Part shown: positions 1 through 8,107 of the stretch, piece after piece
How positions within the stretch are numbered: position 1 is the stretch's first letter
Layout: every line of letters begins with the position of its first letter
Program-made: the position numbers and the translations under genes
NCBI RefSeq assembly: GCF_009707365.1
Contig: NZ_CP046122.1
Span: 496,001 to 560,000, forward strand
DNA from: Microlunatus sp. Gsoil 973
GTDB taxonomy: Bacteria; Actinomycetota; Actinomycetes; Propionibacteriales; Propionibacteriaceae
Direction: 5' to 3'
DNA length: 64,000 nucleotides
The notes under the pieces: generated by a model
The model's database searches: none
What the model was told of the DNA's origin: nothing
Seen by the model: the letters and a program-made list of their open reading frames with translations, nothing else

Positions 1-324
1 GCGTACGACTTCCCCTACACGGATGAGGATTCCATCCCGGTGGAGATCCCGTCCGGCACGGCGGTGATCTTCAACGGCTACCTGCTGCATCGTTCGCTGC
101 AGAACTCCGGTAAGCACGGCTACCGCCGGGCGCTGACCAATCACTACATGAGTGCGGAGTCGCTGCTGCCGTGGTTCGGGCCGCGGGAGGGCGAGCACAT
201 GGGCATTGCCGACTACCGCGACATAATCATGGTCGCCGGTGAGGATCCGTACGCCTACAAGGGAACCGAGGACATCGCCCGGCCGTCGTCCCGGCCCGAC
301 AAGGAGGGCGGCTGCGACCGTTGA
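1..324 (+). CDS. Phytanoyl-CoA dioxygenase family protein, C-terminal part
   Basis: The frame is open from base 1 and ends at TGA 322-324, so only about the last 107 residues are present. The segment with FNGYLLHRSLQNSG followed by RRALTNHY matches the C-terminal half of the PhyH fold. There the His is the third ligand of the non-haem iron and the following Arg binds 2-oxoglutarate. The substrate cannot be told: this family includes many oxygenases of small metabolites and sugars. It converges on the LacI-type gene 9 bp downstream. The N-terminal HxD pair lies outside the window, so the call rests on the C-terminal motif alone. Confidence 0.7.
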   Translation, partial: AYDFPYTDEDSIPVEIPSGTAVIFNGYLLHRSLQNSGKHGYRRALTNHYMSAESLLPWFGPREGEHMGIADYRDIIMVAGEDPYAYKGTEDIARPSSRPDKEGGCDR

Positions 325-333
325 TCAACGTCG

Positions 334-1347
334 TCAGGCGGCGCGACCGATGGTGCTGTCGCGGACGACGATCTCGAAGTCGACGTACTGATCGGTCTGC
401 TCGATGGGCTGGTCGTCGATCTGCCGGAGGAGATAGTCGACGGCCGTCCGGGCCACGACGTCGGTCTGCGCCCTGACCGACGTCAAGGGCGGCCAGGCGT
501 ACTGTGCCTGGGTGATGTCGTCCCAGCCCATCACCGCGACGTCGTCGGGGACGCGCACCCCCTGCCGGTGCAGCACAGACAGGGCACCGATCGCCAGCAT
601 GTCTGAGAAGCAGAAGACCGCGTCCGGACGTTCGGGCAGGTCGAGCAGCCGGCTCATCGCCGACGCGCCCTGGTCGAAGTGGAAGTTCGCGACCCGCGGT
701 TCCAACCGTTCGTCGGTCGCCAGGCCGGCCGTGGTGAGCGCGTCGCGGTAGCCGGTGATCCGGACGCCCCAGGTTCCGCGTGGGGTGTCGCTGATGGTGC
801 CGATGGCTGCGATCCGCCGACGGTCGAGGGAGAGTAGGTGTTGGGTCGCCGCTCGGGCTGCGGCGACATTGTCGACGCCCACGTAGGGCACGCCCGCCGG
901 GTGGGTCCACTCGCCCAGGACGACGAGTGGTTGGGCATCCCGGGCGGCGGACACGTCCTCGGCGGCCAGCTTGAGCGGGGACAGGATCAGTCCGTCCAGC
1001 GCCTGCGGTCCGATCCCGCGGACCGCCCGCAGCTCCCGGTCGAGGTCGCCGCCGGTCTGGTCGATCAGCAACGTGTAGCCGCGCTGCTCGGCGGCTTCGG
1101 TGAGCAGTGCCGCGAGCTCGCCGAAGTAGGGCGCCTGCAGGTTGGGCAGCGCCACGCCGATGATCCCGATCTTCCCCGTCCGGAGAGTGCGCGCCGACTG
1201 GTTCGGTACGTAGTCGAGCTTGTCGATCGCCGCCCGGACCCGCTCTGTGGTCCGCTCGGACATGAACGGATAGCCGTTCAGGTAGTTGGACACGGTTTTC
1301 GGGGAGACCCCCGCCTCCCGCGCCACATCGACCAGTCGAGCCTTCAT
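334..1347 (-). CDS. LacI-family transcriptional regulator
   Basis: A 337-residue repressor. The first 22 residues form the LacI helix-turn-helix and hinge helix (VDVAREAGVSPKTVSNYLNG), followed by a periplasmic-binding-protein-like sugar-sensing domain to about residue 330. I start at ATG 1347 because the DNA-binding helix begins directly there; a longer in-frame reading to 1413 would add 22 unrelated residues. It is divergent from the exonuclease III gene with only 31 bp between starts and converges on the PhyH gene. Targets are probably sugar or sugar-derivative genes left of the window; the effector is unknown. Confidence 0.9.
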   Translation of the reverse strand: MKARLVDVAREAGVSPKTVSNYLNGYPFMSERTTERVRAAIDKLDYVPNQSARTLRTGKIGIIGVALPNLQAPYFGELAALLTEAAEQRGYTLLIDQTGGDLDRELRAVRGIGPQALDGLILSPLKLAAEDVSAARDAQPLVVLGEWTHPAGVPYVGVDNVAAARAATQHLLSLDRRRIAAIGTISDTPRGTWGVRITGYRDALTTAGLATDERLEPRVANFHFDQGASAMSRLLDLPERPDAVFCFSDMLAIGALSVLHRQGVRVPDDVAVMGWDDITQAQYAWPPLTSVRAQTDVVARTAVDYLLRQIDDQPIEQTDQYVDFEIVVRDSTIGRAA

Positions 1348-1378
1348 TCGCAGGAGACTAGCCCCTACGGTGGGCGTT

Positions 1379-2242
1379 GTGAGGATCGCGACCTGGAATG
1401 TCAACTCGATCAAACAGCGGATGCCACGCTTCCTGCCCTGGCTGGACGAGCGCGCCCCCGACGTCGTCTGCCTGCAGGAGCTGAAACTCGATGATCTTGG
1501 CTTCGCCGGGCTGCTCGGCGCGGAGTTGGAACGTCGCGGCTACCAGTCGGCCGTGCATGGCGAGGCGCAGTGGAACGGCGTCGCCGTGCTGTCCCGGGTC
1601 GGCCTGGACGAGGTCGAGGTCGGCATCCCCGACGGCCCTGGATTCCCCCATGTCGAGGCGCGGGCGGTGGCCGCCACCTGTGCCGGGGTCCGGGTGCATT
1701 CGCTGTACGTCCCCAACGGCCGGGTGCCCGATTCGGACCATTACCGGTACAAGCTGTCCTGGCTGGCCAAGCTGCGCGACCAGATCGCTGCCGGGCCACG
1801 CGCCGTGGTGGTCTGCGGCGACATGAACATCGCGCCGACCGACGCCGACGTCTACGACCCGGAGGCCTACCTCGGGCAGACCCACGTGACCGAGCCGGAG
1901 CGCGCCGCGTTGCAGGAGCTGCTCGACGTCGGTCTGCACGACGTGGTCCGGGAGCACTGGCCGACCGAACGGGTCTTCAGTTACTGGGACTACCGGGCCG
2001 GGATGTTCCATCGTGATCTCGGTATGCGCATCGACCTGGTCCTGGCCGGCGATCCGGTCGCCGGCAGGGTCAAGGCCGCCTGGGTGGATCGCCAGGCACG
2101 CAAGGGCAAGGGACCGAGCGATCATGCCCCCGTGATCGTTGATCTTGACCAGGCACCCGACGGGGACATCGGTCCGGTGGTGCCGCCGCCGTCGAATCCG
2201 TTGACCCGCAAGGGCGCGGTCAAGCTTCCGCAGTCCCGCTGA
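1379..2242 (+). CDS. xth: Exodeoxyribonuclease III / AP endonuclease
   Basis: A 287-residue member of the endonuclease/exonuclease/phosphatase fold, acting in base-excision repair as an AP endonuclease and 3' repair exonuclease. Visible catalytic elements are WNVNS near the N-terminus, LQELK (metal-binding Glu), GDMNIAPTDADVYDP (Asp/Asn pair), RIDLVLA, and the terminal PSDHAPV with the Asp-His pair. I chose GTG 1379 because the conserved RIATWNVNS strand begins right after it; the upstream extension overlaps the lacI-type gene. Length is normal for the bacterial ExoIII family. Confidence 0.92.
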   Translation: MRIATWNVNSIKQRMPRFLPWLDERAPDVVCLQELKLDDLGFAGLLGAELERRGYQSAVHGEAQWNGVAVLSRVGLDEVEVGIPDGPGFPHVEARAVAATCAGVRVHSLYVPNGRVPDSDHYRYKLSWLAKLRDQIAAGPRAVVVCGDMNIAPTDADVYDPEAYLGQTHVTEPERAALQELLDVGLHDVVREHWPTERVFSYWDYRAGMFHRDLGMRIDLVLAGDPVAGRVKAAWVDRQARKGKGPSDHAPVIVDLDQAPDGDIGPVVPPPSNPLTRKGAVKLPQSR

Positions 2243-2254
2243 TCCAGCGATCGG

Positions 2255-3025
2255 CTAATGGTCGGACGGGAGGTACGACGCCAGCACGGGCCGATACTCG
2301 AGCCCGAGTTTGGCATACAGCCGGCGGGCTGGGGCGTTGTCGTCGTCGACCATCAGCCCGACGGCACCGCGCTCGGTGATCGCAGTGTCGGCGACCAACC
2401 GGCAGACCTGCTCGCCCAGGCCGTGGCCCCGGTGGTCCGGGTCGACCGCGACACCGACCAGATAGCCGACGGTCGGTGCGGACCAGCCGAGCCCGGCGAC
2501 GGCGACCAGCCGGTCGTGGTCGTCACGGATACCTGCCCAGCCCTCAACTCCCGGGTCGCCCGGCTGGGCGTCGCTGTCGATGTGGGCCCGGTCCAGCAGT
2601 TCCGCGACGTCGTCGAGTTGATCATCGCTGAGCCAGGTCGCCCGGCTCGGGGCATGATCGAGGGGTTCTCGGCGATCCATCCAGCCGAAGGGTGCGCGGA
2701 TCCGGAGACGGTGGCCATCGGGCAGTTGGACCATGTCGGCGATCTTGCGGATCAGCGTCGGATCCCCGATCGGCCGGAAGGTCGGGCCGACCTCCTCGAT
2801 CACCAGTCCGATCAGGCCGGCCGCCCCGGCGACCGAGCCGCAGAGAGCGATCCGGTCCTTGGTGGCCAGCGCCGGACAGGCGACCGCCACCGCATCACCG
2901 TCGTCGGTCGCCCACGCCCTGGCCCGGCCCGCGGGCCGGTCGACGAATCCCTGTGCCGTCCACTCGCACAGCAGATTCCCGCCGGTCAGGCCGCCCAGGT
3001 CCTCCAGATCGCTGATGTCGCGCAC
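2255..3025 (-). CDS. GNAT-family N-acetyltransferase
   Basis: A 256-residue protein. The N-terminal half (to about residue 150) has no motif I recognise. The C-terminal half is a GNAT domain: a beta-strand GVAVDPDHRGHGLGEQV with the acetyl-CoA-binding RGHGLG loop, then an alpha-helix, then DNAPARRLYAKLGLEYR, the usual motif B end of the fold. The acceptor substrate cannot be inferred. Its start lies only 12 bp from the bioY stop, so it may be the last gene of the biotin-transport operon, though nothing in its sequence links it to biotin. Confidence 0.85.
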   Translation of the reverse strand: MRDISDLEDLGGLTGGNLLCEWTAQGFVDRPAGRARAWATDDGDAVAVACPALATKDRIALCGSVAGAAGLIGLVIEEVGPTFRPIGDPTLIRKIADMVQLPDGHRLRIRAPFGWMDRREPLDHAPSRATWLSDDQLDDVAELLDRAHIDSDAQPGDPGVEGWAGIRDDHDRLVAVAGLGWSAPTVGYLVGVAVDPDHRGHGLGEQVCRLVADTAITERGAVGLMVDDDNAPARRLYAKLGLEYRPVLASYLPSDH

Positions 3026-3037
3026 CGGTCCATCCTG

Positions 3038-3646
3038 TCAGGACCGTGGATCGAGCAGACCCCGGTAGCTGCGATGGACGGTCACCGCCACCAGGGCGGT
3101 GACCACCGCCTTGATCAGATCGCCCGGGATGAACACCAGCGACCCCAGCGCCGACGTGGTCAGCGGCAGCCCGGTGACGACGCTGGTCCACGGCACGCCG
3201 ACGGCGTAGATCACCAGAATCCCGCCGACGATCGCCGCCAGCGCCACGGCGAGGTAGCGAGCCAGGGTGTTGCGGCGCCGGATCGCCCAGTGCGTGACGA
3301 TCAGCCCGACCACCAGGGCGCCGGGGATCCAGCCGACGAGATACCCGCCGGTGGGTCCGACCAGGACGCCGAGTCCGCCACGGCCGCCGGCAAGGATCGG
3401 CAGCCCGCACAGCGAAAGCACGACAACGATCAGCGCCGACAACATCCCACGGACCGGCCCGAGCAGGGCGCCGGCCAGCATCACGCCGAGGGTCTGCAGG
3501 GTGATCGGTACGGGAATGATCCCGATCGAGATCGGTGGCACCAGGCCCATGGCCGCGATCAGCGCGGCAAAGGTCGCGATCAGCACGGTGTTCCGGGTGC
3601 TGCTGACCCGCTCGGTGCTGTTGGGTGGATCGTTCACGGTGGTCAC
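3038..3646 (-). CDS. bioY: BioY biotin transporter, S component
   Basis: A 202-residue integral membrane protein with about six hydrophobic segments and the BioY signature region (PVPITLQTLGVMLAGALLGPVRG, then GPTGGYLVGW). It is the substrate-capturing S component of an ECF importer. GTG 3646 is chosen because it overlaps the bioN stop as GTGA (3643-3646), indicating translational coupling. A much longer upstream reading in the same frame is antisense-like sequence over bioN. With bioM and bioN it forms a complete biotin importer controlled from the operator region near 5.06 kb. Confidence 0.93.
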   Translation of the reverse strand: MTTVNDPPNSTERVSSTRNTVLIATFAALIAAMGLVPPISIGIIPVPITLQTLGVMLAGALLGPVRGMLSALIVVVLSLCGLPILAGGRGGLGVLVGPTGGYLVGWIPGALVVGLIVTHWAIRRRNTLARYLAVALAAIVGGILVIYAVGVPWTSVVTGLPLTTSALGSLVFIPGDLIKAVVTALVAVTVHRSYRGLLDPRS

Positions 3647-4251
3647 GATGGCTCCTCGGTGGGTTGGGTCGTGTCGTAGGCACGGGCGTCGATCGCCTCG
3701 GCGATCTGATCGGCCGACTGCAGGGTGCGGATGATCAACGGCACCAGCGTGGCCACCGGGCGGTGCTGCAGGCCGCGCGCATATTGCGCCTCCCGGATCC
3801 CCTGGTAGGTGTCGCGCAGGTCCGGAATGAACCGCACCGTCAGCGAGAGGGCGAGGCTGATCCGTGCCGGGTTCAGCCCGATGCGAGCCGTCGGGGCGAC
3901 GATGCGCTCGACCACCGCGAGGAACTCCGCGAACCGGGTGCTCAGGCTGATCGCGTACGCCAACAGGCACAGCGTGATCAGCCGCAGTCCGCTGAGCCGG
4001 GCGCCGGGCCAGCCTCCAGTCAGACCGGTCATGATCACGACCGCCCCGATGATGATCACCAGGCCGGCTATCGGGCGGACCAGTCGGGCGACCGGCACCC
4101 GGGTGGCCAGCAGGGCGACCACCGCGATCAGCAGGGTGCCTGCGAGCGCGGGCCACCAGGTGATCAGGTACAACCCGATGCCGGCGCCGAAGAGAACCGA
4201 GAACTTGACCGCCGGTGGGATCCGGTTGAGTACGCCGTCCGGCCCGCTCAC
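3643..4251 (-). CDS. bioN: BioN, energy-coupling factor transmembrane protein (EcfT)
   Basis: A 202-residue EcfT protein with four to five membrane segments. Two coupling-helix motifs are visible near the C-terminus, REAQYARGL and EAIDARAYD, corresponding to the two Ala-Arg-Gly-type boxes that contact the ATPase. GTG 4251 overlaps the bioM stop by four bases (GTGA, 4248-4251), and its own stop overlaps bioY, so the three genes form one translational chain. The small 202-residue size fits BioN rather than group II EcfT proteins. Confidence 0.92.
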   Translation of the reverse strand: MSGPDGVLNRIPPAVKFSVLFGAGIGLYLITWWPALAGTLLIAVVALLATRVPVARLVRPIAGLVIIIGAVVIMTGLTGGWPGARLSGLRLITLCLLAYAISLSTRFAEFLAVVERIVAPTARIGLNPARISLALSLTVRFIPDLRDTYQGIREAQYARGLQHRPVATLVPLIIRTLQSADQIAEAIDARAYDTTQPTEEPS

Positions 4252-5027
4252 CGGACCTGCTTCCGATCACCCAGGTCCTGATCGCACAGGTCCTGATCAG
4301 GCAGGTCCTGATCACACAGGTCCTGATCACACAGGTCCCGGTAGTAGGCGATGGCCTCCTCGGCCGGTGCATCGGCGGCAACGCGGCCGTCGTGCAAAAC
4401 GATCACCCGCGAGTATCCGGCCGCCAGGTCAAGGTCGTGGGTGACCAGGATCGCCCGCTGCGGCAAGGTGTCGATCACCCGCTGCAGCCGCCGACGGTTG
4501 GCCAGGTCGAGCATCGTCGTCGGCTCGTCGAAGATGATCAGCGACGGCTCCATCACCAGCACGGCCGCCAGTGCGACAAGCTGCTTCTCACCGCCGCTGA
4601 GGGTGTGGGACTCGCGATCCGCCAGTTCGGACAACCCGAGGCCGGCCAACACCGCCGCGATCCGCAGGTCTGCCTCGGCCCGGGACAGCCCGAGATTGCG
4701 GCAGCCGAAGGCAAGGTCATCGGCGACCACCGGCATGACGATCTGGTTCTCCGGGTTCTGGAAGACGAAACCCACAAGGCGCCGGATCTGCTTGTCGTGC
4801 CGGCCGACGACCAGGTCGCCGATCCGCACCTCACCGGAGCTGGGCCGGACCAGGCCGTTGAGCAACCGGACCAGGGTGCTCTTGCCCGAGCCGTTCAGTC
4901 CGATGACGGCGATCCGCTCGTCGTCCAGCGCGAGATCGACGTCCCGCAACACCGGACGGCCGTCCCGCACCACCGACACTCCGGACAACCGGACCGGTCC
5001 GGCGGCAGCGCCCGCGGATCCCAGCAA
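4248..5027 (-). CDS. bioM: BioM, ECF transporter ATPase
   Basis: A 259-residue ABC ATPase. Walker A is GLNGSGKST near residue 45, the Q-loop FQNPENQI follows, the signature is LSGGEKQ, Walker B IIFDEPT, and the switch His sits in VTHD. It energises BioNY. After about residue 225 comes an unusual acidic, Cys-containing tail of repeated DLCDQ-like pentapeptides, encoded by 15-bp tandem repeats at 4272-4331, ending DRKQVR. The bulk of the protein is canonical; the tail is an add-on. Its start is 78 bp from bioQ, across the two operators. Confidence 0.92.
   Translation of the reverse strand: MLGSAGAAAGPVRLSGVSVVRDGRPVLRDVDLALDDERIAVIGLNGSGKSTLVRLLNGLVRPSSGEVRIGDLVVGRHDKQIRRLVGFVFQNPENQIVMPVVADDLAFGCRNLGLSRAEADLRIAAVLAGLGLSELADRESHTLSGGEKQLVALAAVLVMEPSLIIFDEPTTMLDLANRRRLQRVIDTLPQRAILVTHDLDLAAGYSRVIVLHDGRVAADAPAEEAIAYYRDLCDQDLCDQDLPDQDLCDQDLGDRKQVR
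4272..4341 (-). repeat. 15-bp tandem repeat inside the end of bioM
   Basis: Four consecutive 15-bp units (caggtcctgatcaca on the plus strand, with small variations) lie at 4272-4286, 4287-4301, 4302-4316 and 4317-4331, followed by a partial fifth. Being a multiple of three, the array stays in frame and encodes a DLCDQ-type pentapeptide tail. All but the first unit contain the hexamer TGATCA. Confidence 0.95.
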
Positions 5028-5044
5028 CTCCCGCCTCCACGACT

Positions 5045-5073
5045 TGAACGATGTTCAACATGAACGGCGTTCA
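5045..5073. promoter_or_regulatory. Two candidate BioQ operators between bioM and bioQ
   Basis: Two palindromes of the form TGAAC-N3-GTTCA sit 3 bp apart: 5045-5057 (spacer GAT; the arms extend to TTGAAC/GTTCAA at 5044-5058) and 5061-5073 (spacer GGC). The outer bases also pair, CTTGAAC at 5043 with GTTCAAG ending at 5075. BioQ repressors of corynebacteria and mycobacteria recognise TGAAC-N3-GTTCA/GTTAC, so the match is strong. The sites lie in the divergent gap and could repress both bioM and bioQ. Confidence 0.85.
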
Positions 5074-5105
5074 AGTTAGCCGCCGAATTGCGCTACCGTC
5101 AAGCC

Positions 5106-5726
5106 ATGAGGCTGTCGCGCGAGGCCGTGGTCACTGGAGCGTTCGCGATCCTCGATCGCTACGGCCTCGGCGACCTGACGATGCGCCGGCTCGCGGCCGA
5201 ACTCGGAGTCCAGGCAGGGGGCCTGTACTGGCACTTCGCCAACAAACAGACACTGCTTGCTGCGATGTCGGACGTGATCACCGGGAGCATCACGAGTGAG
5301 AGGGCCGACAGCGGCCCTGGTGGAGGAGCTGAGTGGCGCGCCGACCTGGCCGGGATCAGTGATGCGTTCCGCAGGGCGTTGCTCGTCCACCGGGACGGCG
5401 CTGAGCTGGTGGCGGCCGGTTACGCACTGCGGCCGGGCTCGGGGCAGCCGCTGGAATCGATGATCAAGATCATGGACCGCGCGGGGCTGCCCGACCCGGA
5501 AGCCCGGGCCGCGGCAGCCGCGCTGGTCCATTTCGTTCTCGGCCATGCCGCCGAGGTGCAGGCCCATGATCAACTCCGGGTCGCCGGAGCGTTACCTCAG
5601 GACCATGATCGGGTACCGGACGCCGATGCGGCGTTCAGCGTAGGGCTGGAGATCTTTCTTGACGGGGTTGCTGCACGGTGCGCAACGACCGGGCAGCGGT
5701 CCAGCCGATCATCGCCAGGGCGATGA
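5106..5726 (+). CDS. bioQ: TetR-family repressor, probable BioQ
   Basis: A 206-residue TetR regulator. The N-terminal helix-turn-helix occupies about residues 20-50 (LTMRRLAAELGVQAGGLYWHF), followed by a helical ligand/dimer domain. ATG 5106 is preferred over an in-frame start 18 bp upstream because the HTH spacing is then typical. Divergent placement from bioMNY and the two TGAAC-N3-GTTCA palindromes between them fit BioQ, the biotin-responsive repressor that senses biotinoyl-AMP made by BirA in relatives. The last 92 bp overlap the 3' end of the convergent membrane-protein gene. Confidence 0.83.
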   Translation: MRLSREAVVTGAFAILDRYGLGDLTMRRLAAELGVQAGGLYWHFANKQTLLAAMSDVITGSITSERADSGPGGGAEWRADLAGISDAFRRALLVHRDGAELVAAGYALRPGSGQPLESMIKIMDRAGLPDPEARAAAAALVHFVLGHAAEVQAHDQLRVAGALPQDHDRVPDADAAFSVGLEIFLDGVAARCATTGQRSSRSSPGR

Positions 5727-6699
5727 TCACCAGCACCACCTGCTCGATGTCCGCCGCACCACCAGCCCGGACGGCGGGGAACATGCCGACCCAGCAGTAG
5801 GTGATCACCGCACCCGCCGCCAGGCCGAGGGGGACCGGACCGCTGCCGCGGCGGTGCCAGGCCCTCATGATCAACACGGCGGCGAGCCAGATCGCCAGCA
5901 GGGCTGCGGTGCCCAACCAAGGCGACAGTCCGGGCAGTTTGTTGACCACCTGGAAGGCGCCGGTGGCCACTGCCGCGAAGAGTGCCGACAGAGCCGTGCT
6001 CTGCAGCGTCGCCGGGACAGCCTGGGTCTGTCGGCGGCGCCGGCTGATCGCGGCGACGACGGCCAGGGCGGCGGCGACCGCAGCTGCCGCGAGCCGCAAC
6101 GCCGGGGCGGCGAAGTGATGGTCATCGGAGAAGACGCTGAAGACGGCGGTCGCTGCTGCGGCAAGGACGAAGATCACCAGGCAGACGATCGTGCCGATCC
6201 TGCCCAGCCAGGGTTCGGTGCCACGCCCGCCGGGATCGGCGCGGCCGTACCAGGCCTCGGTGATCGCGATCGGTGTGGCGATGCTCCAGATGACGTGCAG
6301 GCTGATCACGAACACCGTCCACGGTGCGCCGATGCCGAGCCCGGGCAGGTAGCCCGGCTCGATCAGACTCAGTCCGAGATAGTGCGGGTTGAACAGGCTC
6401 TGGGTGATCAATCCTTCTTCGAAGATTCCGTAGCCGAGTGCCAGCAGGAGGAGACCGGTCCAGCCGATCCGCAGCCGGCGGGCCAGCTCACGGATCAGGA
6501 CTGCGGCCATGCCGTAGAACGCCATGAACATGACGAACATGACGATCTGTTGGGGTGCGGCGGCCAACCCGGCGAGGTATTGGTCACCGAGCAGGAACTC
6601 CGCGACGAACGGGGAGAGTGCCGCGAGCATGATCACGGGTCGGATTTTGGTTCGCACCCGTTCAGTGTTGTGCGCCGGCGCACCGTGCGCCGATGACAA
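5635..6699 (-). CDS. Multipass membrane protein of unknown function
   Basis: A 354-residue protein with roughly eight to ten hydrophobic segments. The most distinctive motif is GYGIFEEGLITQSLFNP near residue 90, with a paired Glu in a membrane context; this resembles intramembrane CAAX-protease-like families, but I cannot assign it. The start shown is a TTG (6699); a later start at the Met before LAALSPF would also work and still keep the first helix. Its 3' end overlaps bioQ antisense by 92 bp. Function unknown. Confidence 0.6.
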   Translation of the reverse strand: MSSAHGAPAHNTERVRTKIRPVIMLAALSPFVAEFLLGDQYLAGLAAAPQQIVMFVMFMAFYGMAAVLIRELARRLRIGWTGLLLLALGYGIFEEGLITQSLFNPHYLGLSLIEPGYLPGLGIGAPWTVFVISLHVIWSIATPIAITEAWYGRADPGGRGTEPWLGRIGTIVCLVIFVLAAAATAVFSVFSDDHHFAAPALRLAAAAVAAALAVVAAISRRRRQTQAVPATLQSTALSALFAAVATGAFQVVNKLPGLSPWLGTAALLAIWLAAVLIMRAWHRRGSGPVPLGLAAGAVITYCWVGMFPAVRAGGAADIEQVVLVIIALAMIGWTAARSLRTVQQPRQERSPALR

Positions 6700-6711
6700 T
6701 TCTCACGATCC

Positions 6712-8055
6712 TCAGGTGGCAGGTGTCAATTGTTTGCGGTCGTTGGGGCGGCTCTCGTCGGGCCCCGGCTCGCTGTGCTGGTCATCGAGGATGGCCGGAC
6801 TCGACGGTCCGCGGGCAGGGCGGCCACGCAGGGCAAGCAACGACGCCACCAACAGCACCAGACCGAGCGCCGGGGTGATCGCGGCGATCAGGTTCTGCCA
6901 CCAGAGGTAGGTCTTCTCGATGTCGTCGCCGCTCTTGAGGAACTTGTACGGCGCCGTCACCACCCAGCCGACGAACAGGAAGCCGATGATCCGGTACCAG
7001 GTCGGCCAGTGGGAGCGGGTGGCGTACAACAGGCCGAGCGGAGCGATCCAGACGAAATGGTGGGACCAGGAGACCGGTGAGGCGAGCAGCGTGGCCAAGC
7101 CGCACAACGACACAGCGGCGGCCTCGTCGCCATGCCGGTGCCAAGCGACCGCGACGACGACGCCAAGGACGGCGGCCAGTGCGGAGACGGCGAGCCCGAC
7201 CCCGTTGCCGATCGCGTTGTAGCCGAGGATCCGGGTGGCCGCGCCGAGCACCGATTGGTTGATCTCGTAGATGATGCTGCTGCCCAGCCCGGTGTCACCG
7301 TGCGCCAACCGCGACCAGAAGGTGACCGACGGGCCGGGTGCGATCACCAGCGCCAGGACCGCTGTGATGATCATGGTCGCGATCGCGACCACGGCGGCGC
7401 GGAACCTCCGGATGGCCAACAGGTAGACGAAGAACAGGCCGGGAGTGAGCTTGATCGCGGCGGCCAGCCCGACCAGCAGCCCCTCCGGCAACCAGCGACG
7501 GCCGCGGCGGAGCGGGACCAGCCGTGGACCGGGAACCAGGTCCAGCAGCACCAGGCCGACCAGGAAGACGCCCAACTGACCGAAGGCGATGGTCTGGTTG
7601 ATCGGCTCGACGACCCGGACGGCCGCCGCACTGATCAGGCTGAGTCGCCACCCGGTCAGACCGAACCGCCGCAGGATCGCGATCACCGTCAGCGCGACCG
7701 CGATCGCCCAGCCGATCTGCACCGCGGTGTGCGGCACCCAGGTCAGCGGGACCGCGAGGATCGCGGCGAACGGGGGATAGAGGAACGGCAGGGAGTCGCC
7801 GAGGTTATAGGGGTCGCCGCCGCTGAGCAGGGCCCGCCCAGCCCTGAGATAGACACCGAGGTCGACGATGCCGGGCTTCCACGGCACCAAGGGGGCGCCG
7901 AAACTCGTTCCGGCGACGAACACCGCTACCAGGCAGGGCAGCACGCAGACCGCGATGCCGCGCGCGACGCGAACGCCCGGGTGCGAGCGCTCGGTACGTG
8001 CGGGACCGGCTTGCCCGTGATCGGGGTTCTGGGGTTTCTTTCCGGCAGGCTCCAT
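6712..8055 (-). CDS. GT87-family (DUF2029) polyprenyl-phosphate-mannose-type mannosyltransferase
   Basis: A 447-residue membrane glycosyltransferase of the GT-C fold with about ten membrane helices. An early lumenal acidic motif VDLGVYLRAG gives the candidate catalytic Asp, followed by DPYN and YPPF; INQTIAFGQLGVF and SPVSWSHHFVW are family hallmarks. Relatives such as PimE and other DUF2029 proteins use polyprenyl-phosphate mannose to extend lipid-linked glycans of the actinobacterial envelope. The exact acceptor is unknown. Its stop is 12 bp from the start of the next membrane gene, so the two may be co-transcribed. Confidence 0.85.
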   Translation of the reverse strand: MEPAGKKPQNPDHGQAGPARTERSHPGVRVARGIAVCVLPCLVAVFVAGTSFGAPLVPWKPGIVDLGVYLRAGRALLSGGDPYNLGDSLPFLYPPFAAILAVPLTWVPHTAVQIGWAIAVALTVIAILRRFGLTGWRLSLISAAAVRVVEPINQTIAFGQLGVFLVGLVLLDLVPGPRLVPLRRGRRWLPEGLLVGLAAAIKLTPGLFFVYLLAIRRFRAAVVAIATMIITAVLALVIAPGPSVTFWSRLAHGDTGLGSSIIYEINQSVLGAATRILGYNAIGNGVGLAVSALAAVLGVVVAVAWHRHGDEAAAVSLCGLATLLASPVSWSHHFVWIAPLGLLYATRSHWPTWYRIIGFLFVGWVVTAPYKFLKSGDDIEKTYLWWQNLIAAITPALGLVLLVASLLALRGRPARGPSSPAILDDQHSEPGPDESRPNDRKQLTPAT

Positions 8056-8107
8056 CGACCACGAACCTACCGGCTAACCCTCTGGGTTCGGCTAAATCGG
8101 CGTTTCG

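Noticed and set aside
2258-3679. 473-codon plus-strand frame opposite the GNAT and bioY genes
   Set aside because: A shadow of two real minus-strand genes.
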